The position numbers and the translations under genes are program-made. Below are positions 15,372-25,087 of a stretch of 64,000 nt of DNA, piece after piece (the first letter of the stretch is position 1; each line of letters begins with the position of its first letter). This DNA comes from DATLNM01 sp035536775. Its GTDB lineage: Bacteria > Actinomycetota > CADDZG01 > WHSQ01. Location: the NCBI GenBank assembly GCA_035536775.1, contig DATLNM010000035.1:1-64000 (forward strand). The letters run 5' to 3'. A model generated the notes under the pieces. That model was given only the letters and a program-made list of their open reading frames with translations. It had not been told where the DNA came from and ran no database searches.

Positions 15372-16026
15372 GGGATGGAGCGAGCTAAACGATGCGATCA
15401 CGGGGCTCGGGCGAGAGGAGGGCCCCACGCCGATCGAGGAGTCGGCTCTCGATCCGGACCCCATCCGTCAGTTCGCTCGATGGATGAGCGACGCCATCGA
15501 GGCGAAGTTGCACCTAGCAAACGCCATGACTCTCGCAACCGCGGATGCGCGTGGGATTCCCTCGGCGCGCATGGTGCTGTTGCGCGGCGTTGACGAGAAC
15601 GGATTCGTCTTCTTCACGAATCACTCGAGTCGGAAGGGCGCCGACCTTGCGGTCAATCCTCACGCGGCCCTCGTCTTCTACTGGGGCGCGTTGCAGCGAC
15701 AGGTGCGAGCCACGGGACCCGTCACGAAGGTCTCTCCTGAGGAGACCGAGGCCTACTGGCGGACTCGCCCTCGCGCGAGTCAGGTCGCGGCATGGGCTTC
15801 GCCCCAGAGCCAGACGATCCCGGATCGCGATGCGTTGCTTGCCGCGTTCGACGAGCAGGAGGCGCGCTGGGGCGAAGTGGATATCTCGGTGCCCGAGCAC
15901 TGGGGCGGCTATCGGATGGTGCCCGTAGAGGTCGAGTTCTGGCAGGGGAGGCCGAACCGGCTCCACGACCGCTGGCTCTATCGGCCGACGGCTGCCTCGT
16001 GGTCGATCGAGCGCCTAGCTCCCTAG
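15364..16026 (+). CDS. pdxH: Pyridoxamine 5'-phosphate oxidase
   Basis: 220-residue FMN enzyme that converts pyridoxine/pyridoxamine phosphate to PLP. FMN- and substrate-binding motifs: RMVLLRGVDENGFVFFTN, SRKGADLAVNPHAALVFYW, QVRATGPV, SQVAAWASPQSQ and a C-terminal FWQGRPNRLHDRWLY. Overlaps rdgB by 8 nt at its start and the convergent hisN by 12 nt at its end. Confidence 0.93.
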   Translation: MPEGWSELNDAITGLGREEGPTPIEESALDPDPIRQFARWMSDAIEAKLHLANAMTLATADARGIPSARMVLLRGVDENGFVFFTNHSSRKGADLAVNPHAALVFYWGALQRQVRATGPVTKVSPEETEAYWRTRPRASQVAAWASPQSQTIPDRDALLAAFDEQEARWGEVDISVPEHWGGYRMVPVEVEFWQGRPNRLHDRWLYRPTAASWSIERLAP

Positions 16027-16821
16027 GGTCTCGAGCGCGGCCGTGTGGAGCAGGCCGTTGGTCGTCAGGCACGAGCCCTTCTTCGTCCACGAGCTGCCGT
16101 CGATATGGGTGAGCCGGCCTCCGGCTTCCGTCACGATGGGCTGAAGGGCCGCTACGTCCCACAGTGAGAGCTCTGGCTCGACCATGATCTCTGCCGCGCC
16201 GCGCGCCACGAGCATGTGTCCCCAGAAATCGCCGAGCCCCCGGGACCGCCACGACTTCCGGACGAGGTCCTCGAACGCGTCACGACGGGCTTCGTCGGGC
16301 CACAGCTTCAACCCACCGAAGAGGACGGTGGCGTGGGCAATGTCGTCGACGTTCGATACAGAGATCGCATCGTCGTTCATAAAGGCGCCCGACCCGAGCG
16401 CCCCCCGATAGGTCTCTCCCAGCGCGGGGGCATGCGCGGCCCCGACCACGCTCTCGCCATCGACCTGCAGGGCGACTAGCGTGCCCCAGATCGGGATGCC
16501 GGCGATGAAGTTGTTGGTCCCGTCGATGGGGTCGATCACCCAAGTCGGCGCGTCCGGCAGGGCGTCGCCACCCCCTGCCGCGGTTAGACCCTCTTCTTCG
16601 CCGAGGACGTTGTGGTCCGGGAAATCACGGGCGATCCGCAGGCGGATCTGGGCTTCGGCAGCCCAGTCGGCCTCGGTGACCCATGTCCCGTCGGCCTTGA
16701 CTCGGGCGGCCGGGTCCTTGCGGAAGTGTCCGAGGGCGATTCGCCCTCCGAGGCGGGCGAGGTCCACCGCCGCCTCCACCTCCCGGCTCAGATCCCTCGG
16801 CGCGTCTCCCGTGCCCGTCAT
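16015..16821 (-). CDS. hisN: Histidinol-phosphatase, inositol-monophosphatase family
   Basis: 268-residue Mg2+-dependent phosphatase. Metal motifs: GEEEGL, WVIDPIDGTNNF and LWDVAALQPIVTEAGG. The GTNNFIAGIPIWGT variant and overall length resemble actinobacterial HisN, which performs the penultimate step of histidine synthesis, but inositol-1-phosphatase activity cannot be excluded from motifs alone. Confidence 0.82.
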   Translation of the reverse strand: MTGTGDAPRDLSREVEAAVDLARLGGRIALGHFRKDPAARVKADGTWVTEADWAAEAQIRLRIARDFPDHNVLGEEEGLTAAGGGDALPDAPTWVIDPIDGTNNFIAGIPIWGTLVALQVDGESVVGAAHAPALGETYRGALGSGAFMNDDAISVSNVDDIAHATVLFGGLKLWPDEARRDAFEDLVRKSWRSRGLGDFWGHMLVARGAAEIMVEPELSLWDVAALQPIVTEAGGRLTHIDGSSWTKKGSCLTTNGLLHTAALETLGS

Positions 16822-16860
16822 CTGCCGGAGGATAAGGGCCTAGGCTGACGGGCGGGCCCT

Positions 16861-16942
16861 GCGAGAGTGGCGGAACGGCAGACGCGCTGGCCTTAGGAGC
16901 CAGTGTCCTTTGGACGTGGGGGTTCGAATCCCCCCTCTCGCA
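16861..16942 (+). tRNA. tRNA-Leu (anticodon UAG)
   Basis: Acceptor GCGAGAG pairs with CTCTCGC. Anticodon stem CTGGC/GCCAG encloses loop CTTAGGA (anticodon TAG). A long variable arm (TGTCCTTTGGACG) marks a class II tRNA, and the T-arm is GGGGGTTCGAATCCCCC. CCA is not encoded. 82 nt. Confidence 0.95.
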
Positions 16943-17107
16943 CTTGCTTTGTGCCGCTGTTGAGGGCCTTAACCTGCGCCTGCAGAGAGCCGAAATGATG
17001 CTTGGGGGGCCCGGCCGTGTGGCCTGCGTACTGCTTCCCTATGATTCGTATAGGAGCGGCGTAACCGGCGGCATGAGTCGTCGGTAGCGGCGCGGGGCGC
17101 GGGGGCC

Positions 17108-17704
17108 GTGGTGGACCAGATTCCAATCGTGGTGGTCGTCATGGGGAGCCAGAGATATGGCCTCCCCATCTACTCCGTGGGCGAGGTCGTCCGCATGGTG
17201 GCGGTGACCCCCCTTCCCGAGGCGTCGGAGATCGTGGACGGCGTCATCAACGTCCGGGGCAAAACCGTTCCCGTCGTGAACCTGAGCCGCCGGCTCGGCC
17301 TGCCGCCGCCGCCCTACGATCCCGACACGCACCTCCTGCTCCTCAATCACGGGGAGCAGTTGATGGCGGTTCCCGTGGACGACGTGCTGGGCGTCCGAAC
17401 GCTTCCCTCGGCCTCGCTCATCCTCCCGGCCAATGTCGGCCCACATTCGGAGCTGCTGACGGGCGTCGCGGAGATGGGGGAGGAAAGTCTCCTGGTCCTC
17501 GACCCCGTCGCCCTGTTCACCGAGGAGACGCTTCATCATTTCGACGCCGGGTCGGCGCCGGCCACCGGTGGGCCAGTTCCCGCAGCAGAGCCGGAGATGT
17601 CTTTCCCGCTGGGCGATGAGTTGGCGCTCGAAAGCGGGCGGCCTCGGACGGACGCCGAAGCAGAAAGCGGGCGGCCTCGGACGGAACGCGAGGATGTGCA
17701 GTGA
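17108..17704 (+). CDS. CheW-family coupling protein (Wsp-like, first copy)
   Basis: 198 residues. The CheW fold covers residues about 8-150 (RYGLPIYSVGEVVRMV, EIVDGVINVRGKTVPVVNLSRRLGL). CheW bridges receptor signalling tips and CheA kinase. The C-terminal 45 residues are an acidic extension containing a 33-nt duplication (ESGRPRTDAEA/ESGRPRTEREDV). First gene of the chemosensory operon. GTG start; ends 4 nt inside cheR. Confidence 0.9.
   Translation: MVDQIPIVVVVMGSQRYGLPIYSVGEVVRMVAVTPLPEASEIVDGVINVRGKTVPVVNLSRRLGLPPPPYDPDTHLLLLNHGEQLMAVPVDDVLGVRTLPSASLILPANVGPHSELLTGVAEMGEESLLVLDPVALFTEETLHHFDAGSAPATGGPVPAAEPEMSFPLGDELALESGRPRTDAEAESGRPRTEREDVQ
17630..17685 (+). repeat. Direct repeat inside the 3' end of the first cheW
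   Basis: A 23-nt sequence at 17630-17652 is repeated exactly at 17663-17685, a period of 33 nt (11 codons), so the reading frame is kept. Encodes two copies of ESGRPRT. Confidence 0.85.
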
Positions 17705-19254
17705 CCGTCCAACACATGGATCTCACCGACAACGAGTACGAGCGCTTCCGCGATCTGCTCGCGGAACGCTCGGGTCTGTATTACCCGGAAGCTCGACGCA
17801 ATGACCTTGCCCATGGCCTGGGCAAAGCCTTGAAGACATCTGGTTACTCGACGCTCGACGAGTACTACAACGCGCTGATGTCGATGCGCCGCGGCGCTGA
17901 GATGGATCGGCTCGTGAGCACTCTGACCGTCGGCGAGAGCTATTTCTTCCGGCAGATAAAGCACTTCGAGGCATTGAAGCGCCTGATCTTTCCGCAGCTG
18001 ATCGCAGAACGCGCTCGTTCAAGCCGCAGGATCAGGATATGGAGCGCGGGATGCGCGGCTGGAGACGAGGCCTACTCGCTCGCGATCGCGCTGCGCCAGA
18101 GCCTGCCGAACATCGACACGTGGAACATCACCATCCTCGCGACCGACATCGACCAAGACTCGATCAAGCGCGCAAAGGCTGCGACATACAGTGAATGGTC
18201 CTTCCGTGAGATGGATCCCGCGGTGCGCGACCTCTACTTCCGTTTCGACGGCAAGCGGTGGGCGCTCAGTGAGGAGATCAAGAGGATGGTTGACTTCGAC
18301 TATCTGAACCTGGTCGAAGACTCGTATCCCTCGTTGACGACGAATACGAACGCCATGGACGTCATCTTCTGCCGGAACGTGACGATCTACTTCTCGCAGG
18401 CGACCACAGCTAAGGTCCTGAAGAAGTTCTACAACGCGCTCGTGGACAAGGGGTGGCTGTTCGTCGGGGCCAGCGAGCCCAACCTCGTCAACTACCGCGA
18501 GTTCTCCGCAGTGAACTACGAAGGGACGATCATCTACAAGAAGGATGTCACCGCCGAGGTGCGCCCGTCGCCGTTCGCGGCGGCGCCGCCTCTCGTATCA
18601 CCGTTCGCTCAGGCCTCGCCCACCGCGGATCTGGACGGTCGGCGGGCCCCCGCGCCCCCACCACCCCCGGAGGTTCCCGCCACGAGCGCGCCTCCCGCCG
18701 TCGCCCCCGTGCCCGCTCCCGCGGCCGAAGCCCCCGCGTCGATGCTGCCGACGGAGTTTCCGGGCTACGACGAGGCTTTGGCGAAGCTCCAGGATGGCGA
18801 TACCGAGGGCGCACTGACGAGCCTCTACGCGCAGATCGACATGACGCCCGACCACGGAGCGTCGTTCGCGCTTCTTGCCAAGACCTATGCCAACCAGGGC
18901 CAGTTGGAACAGGCCCAACACTGGTGCGAGCGAGCGATCCAGGAAGACAAGTTCCTCGCGGAGGCTCACTACACACTTGCGCTCATCTATGAGGAGCAAG
19001 GGATGAGGGACAAGGCGACGGAGAGCTTGCGCAAGACGCTCTTCCTCGACCGTGAGCACGTCCTCGCCCACTACGTGCTCGGCACGCTCTACCGCCAAGG
19101 GGGAAACAACGAGATGGCCAAGAAGGCGTGGGACAACGCCACTCGGATCCTGAATAGACGTCCGCCGAACGAGGTCGTGCCCGACTCCGACGGAGTCACG
19201 ACAAGCAGGCTCCTTCACGTTATCGAGGCTCAGATGACCGAAGGGGTGCGTTGA
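17701..19254 (+). CDS. CheR methyltransferase with C-terminal TPR domain (WspC-like)
   Basis: 517 residues. The CheR N-terminal helical domain spans about 1-75. The SAM-dependent methyltransferase domain (about 76-275) has the SAM loop WSAGCAAGDEAYSLAIAL and the motifs TVGESYFFR and DVIFCRNVTIYF. A 75-residue Pro/Ala-rich linker (about 285-355) is followed by at least three tetratricopeptide repeats (about 370-490). TPR-fused CheR is the architecture of WspC and other receptor methyltransferases that work without a pentapeptide tether; the MCP in this operon indeed lacks a terminal NWETF-type motif. Confidence 0.93.
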   Translation: MTVQHMDLTDNEYERFRDLLAERSGLYYPEARRNDLAHGLGKALKTSGYSTLDEYYNALMSMRRGAEMDRLVSTLTVGESYFFRQIKHFEALKRLIFPQLIAERARSSRRIRIWSAGCAAGDEAYSLAIALRQSLPNIDTWNITILATDIDQDSIKRAKAATYSEWSFREMDPAVRDLYFRFDGKRWALSEEIKRMVDFDYLNLVEDSYPSLTTNTNAMDVIFCRNVTIYFSQATTAKVLKKFYNALVDKGWLFVGASEPNLVNYREFSAVNYEGTIIYKKDVTAEVRPSPFAAAPPLVSPFAQASPTADLDGRRAPAPPPPPEVPATSAPPAVAPVPAPAAEAPASMLPTEFPGYDEALAKLQDGDTEGALTSLYAQIDMTPDHGASFALLAKTYANQGQLEQAQHWCERAIQEDKFLAEAHYTLALIYEEQGMRDKATESLRKTLFLDREHVLAHYVLGTLYRQGGNNEMAKKAWDNATRILNRRPPNEVVPDSDGVTTSRLLHVIEAQMTEGVR

Positions 19255-19790
19255 TGGCATTGCGTCCCTCCGACGAGGCCGCCGCGGAGCTCCTTCAGCA
19301 GCGCGCCCGAACCCTCGCGAAGCTCCCAGCGAGCGAAGTGGTCACCGAGTCGGTCCTCGCCGTCTGCTTCTCACTAGGCGACCACAAATACGGGATCGAC
19401 GCGAAGTTCGTCAAAGAGATCCGGATGCTCGAGAGCCTCACGCCCGTTCCGTGCACGCCTGAATTTGTGGCGGGGATCGTCAACATCCGAGGAGCGCTTT
19501 ACTCGCTCATCGATCTGAGGCGCTTTATGGAGGTCACGCCGCGCGGCGTGACCGATCTCACCCAGATCATCATCGTCGCGGCGTCGGACCTCGAGGTGGG
19601 TGTGCTCGCCGACCGCGTCTCGGGGATGAATGCCATCCCGCAGACGGCGATCAAGCCGCCGCTGCCGAACGACGAGAACGTGGCGCGTGAGTTCATTCAC
19701 GGGGTGACACCCGATCTGACCGTTCTGCTCAACATCGAAAAGCTGTTCTCGCATCCCGGAATGATCGTTTATGAGGAGGTCAAGAAGTGA
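19254..19790 (+). CDS. CheW-family coupling protein (Wsp-like, second copy)
   Basis: 178 residues; the ATG overlaps the cheR stop by one base. A helical N-terminal extension of about 40 residues (EAAAELLQQRARTLAKL) precedes the CheW domain (LGDHKYGIDAKFVKEIR, PEFVAGIVNIRGALYSLIDLRRFM). Such an N-terminal arm is common in WspD-like CheW proteins. Two CheW genes in one operon is also the Wsp arrangement. Confidence 0.9.
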   Translation: MALRPSDEAAAELLQQRARTLAKLPASEVVTESVLAVCFSLGDHKYGIDAKFVKEIRMLESLTPVPCTPEFVAGIVNIRGALYSLIDLRRFMEVTPRGVTDLTQIIIVAASDLEVGVLADRVSGMNAIPQTAIKPPLPNDENVAREFIHGVTPDLTVLLNIEKLFSHPGMIVYEEVKK

Positions 19791-21433
19791 AGCTAAACGT
19801 CGGTACGAAGATCATCGCTGGAGTAGTAGCAGTGCTCTTGCTGGCCATATTCGTCGCCTGGGCGGGTCTCACCGCGGCGACAAGGATCCACGACCAAGAG
19901 GTCGCCATCCTCGACAGGCAGGCCGACGCCGAGCGCGTCGACGAGGTCCGGAGCCAGATTCAGGAGATAAGAGGTCTTGTCCTTTCGCACGTCTTGGCAA
20001 CAACGCGTGAGGAAAAGGCCGAGCTCGAGGCGAAGATCGCAGAGCGGAACGACTCGGTGAGAGGCGGGTTCGACACGATGGAGGAGACGTTCCTCTCGTC
20101 GAACGAGAACGAGCAGCGCGACCTGAAGGTGGCCTTCGAGCAATACATGCTCATCGTCAATCGACAGACGATCCCCGCGAGCCAGGATTCGAAGACGGAG
20201 GATGCCAAGGCCATCGCATACGGACCTGCAGATGACAAGTTCGATGAGGTCGTCGCGACTCTTGGGAGGCTGCGAGCTCTATTGCGCAGTCAGGCCCAGC
20301 TCGATGTCGCGGAGAGCGCCGACCGTCTTGCGTCGAGCCGCAGGCTGATCCTAGGGACGCTCCTTGCCGCAATCATCCTTGGTCTCGCGGTAGCGATCCT
20401 TCTCGCTCGGCGGATCGCCGGTAGCATCAGGCGCTACGTGGCGTTCGCCGAGAAGGTCGGAAGGGGAGACCTCACCGTGCGCCTCGATCCGCTCGCGAAC
20501 GACGACCTCGGGCGCCTTGGCGCTGCCCTCAACGCGATGGTCGAGAAGTTGACCGAGCTGACGACTCAGGTGCGCGAGGGGATCTCGAGCCTCACTGCGG
20601 CGGCTTCGGAGATCGTCGCTGCAAGCACTCAGCAGACCGCGACGGCGAGCGAACAGTCCGCGGCCGTCAGTCAGACCGTTGCGACGGTCACCGAGATGAC
20701 CGCCGCAACCGAGCAGGCGGCCGGATTCGCGCGCGAGATGGCGGGCGCGACGGAGAACAGCGCCAAGTCCGCCGAGTACGGTCTTAGTGCGGTCTCCAAC
20801 ACGATGGCCGGAGTCAAGGACATCCGGAATCGGTTCCAGTCGCTCGCCGAGATGATCCACGGACTCTCCGAGCAGACGAAGGCCATCGGAGAGATCACCA
20901 CCACGGTTAACGATCTCGCGGACCAGTCGAACCTTCTGGCGTTGAACGCTGCTATCGAGGCAGCTCGCGCCGGGGAGGCAGGTAAGGGGTTCTCGGTTGT
21001 CGCCGGCGAGGTCCGCAATCTCGCCGAGCAGTCGCGCGCTGCAACCTCTCAGGTCAAGCTGATCCTTTCGCACATCGAAGACGCCGTCGAAGCCGGGGTT
21101 GCTTCAACCGAAGAGGCTCAGACCGGTGTCGAGGCGGGTGTCTCGGTCGTCAACAAGGCGGGCGAGATCATCGGTCAGCTCGGAGATGCGGTCCGGCAGG
21201 CGGTGAATGCGGCTCAGCAGATCGCGGCGTCGGTCGAACAGCAGGGGATAGCGATCGAGCAGATCAAGAGAGCGATGGAAGACATCAACGAGAGCACGGT
21301 CCAATCGGTGTCCGGCGCGCAGCAGACGCAACATGCCGCAGAGAACATCAACGAGCTCGTACGGAAGATGGAAGAGGTCACGGAGCAATATCACCTGAAT
21401 GGTGAGGCGCAGACCTTCGCCGAGTCTCACTGA
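19787..21433 (+). CDS. Methyl-accepting chemotaxis protein (WspA-like receptor)
   Basis: 548 residues. TM1 is at about 8-29. The extracytoplasmic domain of about 150 residues is predicted all-helical (four-helix-bundle type). TM2 is at about 184-206, followed by HAMP (about 205-260) and a long coiled-coil signalling domain with the conserved tip SNLLALNAAIEAARAGEAGK. Gln/Glu pairs suitable for methylation flank it. No C-terminal CheR-tethering pentapeptide. GTG start overlaps cheW by 4 nt. As the only receptor in the operon it should be the input of this pathway. Confidence 0.93.
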   Translation: MKLNVGTKIIAGVVAVLLLAIFVAWAGLTAATRIHDQEVAILDRQADAERVDEVRSQIQEIRGLVLSHVLATTREEKAELEAKIAERNDSVRGGFDTMEETFLSSNENEQRDLKVAFEQYMLIVNRQTIPASQDSKTEDAKAIAYGPADDKFDEVVATLGRLRALLRSQAQLDVAESADRLASSRRLILGTLLAAIILGLAVAILLARRIAGSIRRYVAFAEKVGRGDLTVRLDPLANDDLGRLGAALNAMVEKLTELTTQVREGISSLTAAASEIVAASTQQTATASEQSAAVSQTVATVTEMTAATEQAAGFAREMAGATENSAKSAEYGLSAVSNTMAGVKDIRNRFQSLAEMIHGLSEQTKAIGEITTTVNDLADQSNLLALNAAIEAARAGEAGKGFSVVAGEVRNLAEQSRAATSQVKLILSHIEDAVEAGVASTEEAQTGVEAGVSVVNKAGEIIGQLGDAVRQAVNAAQQIAASVEQQGIAIEQIKRAMEDINESTVQSVSGAQQTQHAAENINELVRKMEEVTEQYHLNGEAQTFAESH

Positions 21434-21464
21434 GCACGGCAGCGGGATCTACTAGGGAGTAGAG

Positions 21465-23699
21465 ATGCAAGACGAGCAGCTGATGACCCAGCTACTGGAC
21501 GTGTTCCGCGATGAAGCGCGCGAACATGTTCAGAACGCGGGCCGGATGCTGCTCGAGCTCGAGAAGAAGCAGCCCACAGACCCCGAGTTCCCGGAATTGC
21601 TCGCGGAGACTTTCCGCGCGATGCACAGCCTCAAGGGTGCGGCTCGCGTTGTGAACCTGCCGGAAATCGCCGACACGAGTCACAGGATGGAGTCGGTCCT
21701 CAACGCGGCTCGCTCGGGCGACCTTCACCTGACGCAGGAACATTTCGACCTGCTGCTCAACGCGCTCGATGAGTTGGACAATCTCATCAACGCGGCCCTC
21801 GGCGGCCCGACCCCCGACAAGGACTATTCGGAGCTCCATGGCCGGCTCGAGGCTGCCCTTGAGCTGCAAGAGCTTGCAACCGACGGCCGCAGCGAGCTTC
21901 CGATCCAGCAGATCACCGAGACCGATGTCCCGGAACCGGAAGCGCCAACGGGTGCGCCGGACGAGAGCATCAGGGTCGCGGCGTCCAAGCTCGACGTGTT
22001 GCTCGCTCAAGCCGGCGAGCTTCTCACCGCAAAGATCGGCGTCGATCAGCGCAGTAAGGAGCTGAAGGAGCTGGCGCTGCTCGGCGAGGAGCGTGCGCGC
22101 ACGTGGCGCCGCGCGGTCACGGAGCTCGAAAAACTGTTCGCCGGCGCGACTCCGGAGGACTCGGTCGTGCTGACACGCGTTAGCGACGCACTCGAGGAGC
22201 TGAGCGACCTCACCGAGCGTATCGAGACTGTCGCCCAAGATCTGTCGGCCGACAGGTCGAGGATCGCTCTCGTCACCTCGGATCTGCAGGACGAGATCCG
22301 GCGTCTCCGGATGCTGCCGATCTCGATGATCTTCGACTCGCTTCCCAGGCTCGTGCGCGACCTAGCGCGCCGCGAGGGAAAGCTCATCGACTTTGTGATG
22401 GGTGGCGCCGACACCGAGGTCGACAAGCGAATTATGGAGGGCATCAAGGATCCCCTGATCCACTTAGTCAATAACGCGATAGACCACGGGCTCGAGACTC
22501 CGAACGTTCGCTTGGCGGCGGGAAAACCGGAAACCGGATCCCTGGAGCTGACGGCGCGGATGCGGGGGAACGAGTTCATCCTGAAGGTTGTCGACGACGG
22601 CGCGGGCATCGACGTTCACAAGGTGCGGGATGCCGCGCTCGCCAAAGGTCTTCTGCGACCGGAGGAGATCGCCGATGCGCCCCACGAGGACCAGCTCAAT
22701 CTGATCTTCAGATCCGGGCTTTCGACGAGCTCGTCCGTGACGGACATCTCCGGGCGCGGCGTCGGTCTGGATGTAGTCCGAGAGAACATCGAGAAGCTGG
22801 GCGGCAGGCTCGAGGTCAAGACACAGGTCGGACGTGGGACGACCTTCCGGATGATCCTCCCGGTGTCGCTCGCTACAGCGGAGGGCCTCTTGCTGCGCGC
22901 TGGTGGTCAACGACTCGCGATGCCCATCACTGCCGTGACGAGGATCCTGCGTGGTCGCCGCAGCGAAGTTCACAGCATCGAGGGCAAGCCCGCCCTCATC
23001 GTCAACGACGAGCCCCTTGCCGTAGTGCGTCTTACGGATCTGCTCGAGATCCCCGGGGCGGCCGAAGATCTTCCTCACGATTTCCCGGTGTTGCTGCTGA
23101 GCACCGTCACGAAGACAGTGGCTTTGGTCGTCGATCAGATCGAGGGCCGACAAGAGATGGTCGTCAAGGCTCTTGGCAAGCAGCTGGCCCGTGTGCGCAA
23201 CCTCGTGGGTGCGACGGTTCTCGGCTCGGGTGAGGTCGTCATGGTGCTCAATCCGCTCGACCTGCTCAAGACGGCCACCAACGACCGGCGCTCGCGCGTT
23301 GTTCATGCCTCTTGGGCGGAGCAGGAAGAAGCGGAGAAGAAGACGATCCTCGTCGCAGACGACTCGATCACGACGCGTAACCTCGAGCGCATGACGCTTG
23401 AATCTGCCGGCTACGCCGTCAAGACAGCCCCCGACGGTCAGCAGGCGTGGCGGATGCTTCAGACAGATCGCTTCGATCTCGTCGTGACGGACCTGAATAT
23501 GCCCCATCTGAACGGTCTCGACCTCATCAGGCGCATCAAGGGAAATGCACGGACACAGAACGTTCCGGTCATACTTCTCACGTCGATGGGGTCGGCAGAG
23601 GACATCGCGCGCGGCATGGAAGTCGGTGCCGATGGTTACATCGTGAAGAGCGCCTTCGACAGAGAAACCATCATTTCGACGGTCGGACAATTGATATGA
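21465..23699 (+). CDS. Hybrid histidine kinase CheA with C-terminal receiver (WspE-like)
   Basis: 744 residues. HPt domain with phospho-His54 (FRAMHSLKGAAR), dimerisation helices, and an HATPase domain (N-box HLVNNAIDHGLE, then DDGAGIDVHKV and ISGRGVGLDVV). A CheW-like regulatory domain (about 470-600) and a receiver (about 625-744) with phospho-Asp676 (VVTDLNMP) follow. The fused receiver distinguishes it from motility CheA and matches WspE. The next gene begins 4 nt before its end, and that gene's product (REC-GGDEF) is the likely phosphotransfer target. Confidence 0.95.
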   Translation: MQDEQLMTQLLDVFRDEAREHVQNAGRMLLELEKKQPTDPEFPELLAETFRAMHSLKGAARVVNLPEIADTSHRMESVLNAARSGDLHLTQEHFDLLLNALDELDNLINAALGGPTPDKDYSELHGRLEAALELQELATDGRSELPIQQITETDVPEPEAPTGAPDESIRVAASKLDVLLAQAGELLTAKIGVDQRSKELKELALLGEERARTWRRAVTELEKLFAGATPEDSVVLTRVSDALEELSDLTERIETVAQDLSADRSRIALVTSDLQDEIRRLRMLPISMIFDSLPRLVRDLARREGKLIDFVMGGADTEVDKRIMEGIKDPLIHLVNNAIDHGLETPNVRLAAGKPETGSLELTARMRGNEFILKVVDDGAGIDVHKVRDAALAKGLLRPEEIADAPHEDQLNLIFRSGLSTSSSVTDISGRGVGLDVVRENIEKLGGRLEVKTQVGRGTTFRMILPVSLATAEGLLLRAGGQRLAMPITAVTRILRGRRSEVHSIEGKPALIVNDEPLAVVRLTDLLEIPGAAEDLPHDFPVLLLSTVTKTVALVVDQIEGRQEMVVKALGKQLARVRNLVGATVLGSGEVVMVLNPLDLLKTATNDRRSRVVHASWAEQEEAEKKTILVADDSITTRNLERMTLESAGYAVKTAPDGQQAWRMLQTDRFDLVVTDLNMPHLNGLDLIRRIKGNARTQNVPVILLTSMGSAEDIARGMEVGADGYIVKSAFDRETIISTVGQLI

Positions 23700-25087
23700 C
23701 TGAGTCAGAGAAGGCGCTCGTCCTCCTCGTGGAGGACAGCCCCACCCAAGCCCTTCGGACGCGCTCGGTCCTTACTTCGGGTGGATTCGACGTCGAGGTG
23801 TGCGGTACCGGCGAAGAGGGCCTCGAGATGGCTGCTAAGAAGCAGCCCGACCTCATCTTGCTCGATATGAACCTCCCCGATATCGACGGGAGACAGGTCG
23901 CTAACCGTCTGAAGTCGGACCCGACGTGCGCGGGCATCCCGATCATCTTCTTGACGGGTGTGTTCCGCGAGGTCGCAGACCTCATCACGGCGCTCGAGGA
24001 AGGCGGTGACGATTACCTCGTCAAGCCCGTTGAGGACGGCGAGCTCCTGGCGCGTGTCAAGGCGAGTGTGCGGGCGAAGAAGGTGCAGAGGGCGCTCGGT
24101 CAACTGGTTCGCATCCTGCTGTCGGTGAACCAGGTCGGGAACCAGATCGCCGGCATCCTCGACCGGGCGATGCTGCTCGACTCTCTCGTGAAACTCGTCC
24201 GCGAGAGCTTCGACTACTCCCTTGTCAATCTCTACTCGATCAAGAACGATCACCTGGTGCTCGAGGCCTTTGCAGGCCCCGGCGAGGACGCTGCCGATAG
24301 CGTCAAGCCGCCGCTGAGTTTGGACGGCGATTCACTCATCGCTCAGGCCGCGCGCCAACAAGAACCGGTGCATTGGGGACCAACGGGTGAGGGATCGTTC
24401 ACTCCATCGGTTCCCGGCATGAAGGCTGCTCTCGCGGTGCCGTTCAGGTCTGTGGGGGAGATCAAGGGCGTGATCGAGGTCCTGAATACAGGTGCGTCGA
24501 TCACCGAGCACGATCGCCTCGCGCTTCTGACGCTGGCGGACCTTCTGGGCATGGCGATCCACAATGCTCACCTCTACCGCGAGATGGAAGAGCTCGCGAT
24601 GTTCGACGGGCTGACGGGATTGCCGAACAGGCGCTCCATCATGTCGAACATCGAGATCGAATTCGAGAGAGCGCGTCGCTATCAACGGAGCCTCACCGTG
24701 CTGAGCGTGGACATCGATACCTTCAAGCTCATCAACGACACGCACGGGCATCTGAGCGGCGACAAGGCGCTTGTCGCCGTGGCCGATGCGATAAGGGAAG
24801 CAACACGACGCGTTGACCTCAGCGGCCGCATCGGCGGTGATGAGTTCATCGTGGTGCTTCCTGAGACTGATCAGGAACGTGCTCTCGTCGTTGCCGAGCG
24901 CATCAGGAAGCTGTGCGCCCGACTTCAGCTCGACAACGGTAAGGGCGAGACATTCCGCGTAAGTATCAGTGTCGGAATAGCGAGTCTTCCCGAAACCGAA
25001 GCAGAAAACGTCACGGACCTTCTAGCTGCCGTCGACCAAGCGCTGTATCGCGCGAAGGAAGACGGTCGGAACAGGATCAGCGTTTGA
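23696..25087 (+). CDS. Response regulator diguanylate cyclase REC-GAF-GGDEF (WspR-like)
   Basis: 463 residues. Receiver domain with phospho-Asp57 (LLDMNLPDIDG), a GAF domain in the middle (about 150-285), and a GGDEF domain with intact catalytic motif at 380-384. An inhibitory I-site RRVD lies five residues before it. All residues for c-di-GMP synthesis and product feedback are present. WspR itself is REC-GGDEF; the inserted GAF is a difference and could bind a ligand. The ATG at 23696 overlaps the cheA stop. Confidence 0.93.
   Translation: MTESEKALVLLVEDSPTQALRTRSVLTSGGFDVEVCGTGEEGLEMAAKKQPDLILLDMNLPDIDGRQVANRLKSDPTCAGIPIIFLTGVFREVADLITALEEGGDDYLVKPVEDGELLARVKASVRAKKVQRALGQLVRILLSVNQVGNQIAGILDRAMLLDSLVKLVRESFDYSLVNLYSIKNDHLVLEAFAGPGEDAADSVKPPLSLDGDSLIAQAARQQEPVHWGPTGEGSFTPSVPGMKAALAVPFRSVGEIKGVIEVLNTGASITEHDRLALLTLADLLGMAIHNAHLYREMEELAMFDGLTGLPNRRSIMSNIEIEFERARRYQRSLTVLSVDIDTFKLINDTHGHLSGDKALVAVADAIREATRRVDLSGRIGGDEFIVVLPETDQERALVVAERIRKLCARLQLDNGKGETFRVSISVGIASLPETEAENVTDLLAAVDQALYRAKEDGRNRISV

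Noticed and set aside
22464..23690. 408-codon minus-strand frame under cheA
   Set aside because: Antisense of a gene with complete conserved domains; no recognisable domain of its own.
17108..25087. Flagellar chemotaxis operon
   Set aside because: No flagellar, motor or FliM-type gene, the CheA is a hybrid, and the response regulator is a diguanylate cyclase, so a c-di-GMP output is favoured.
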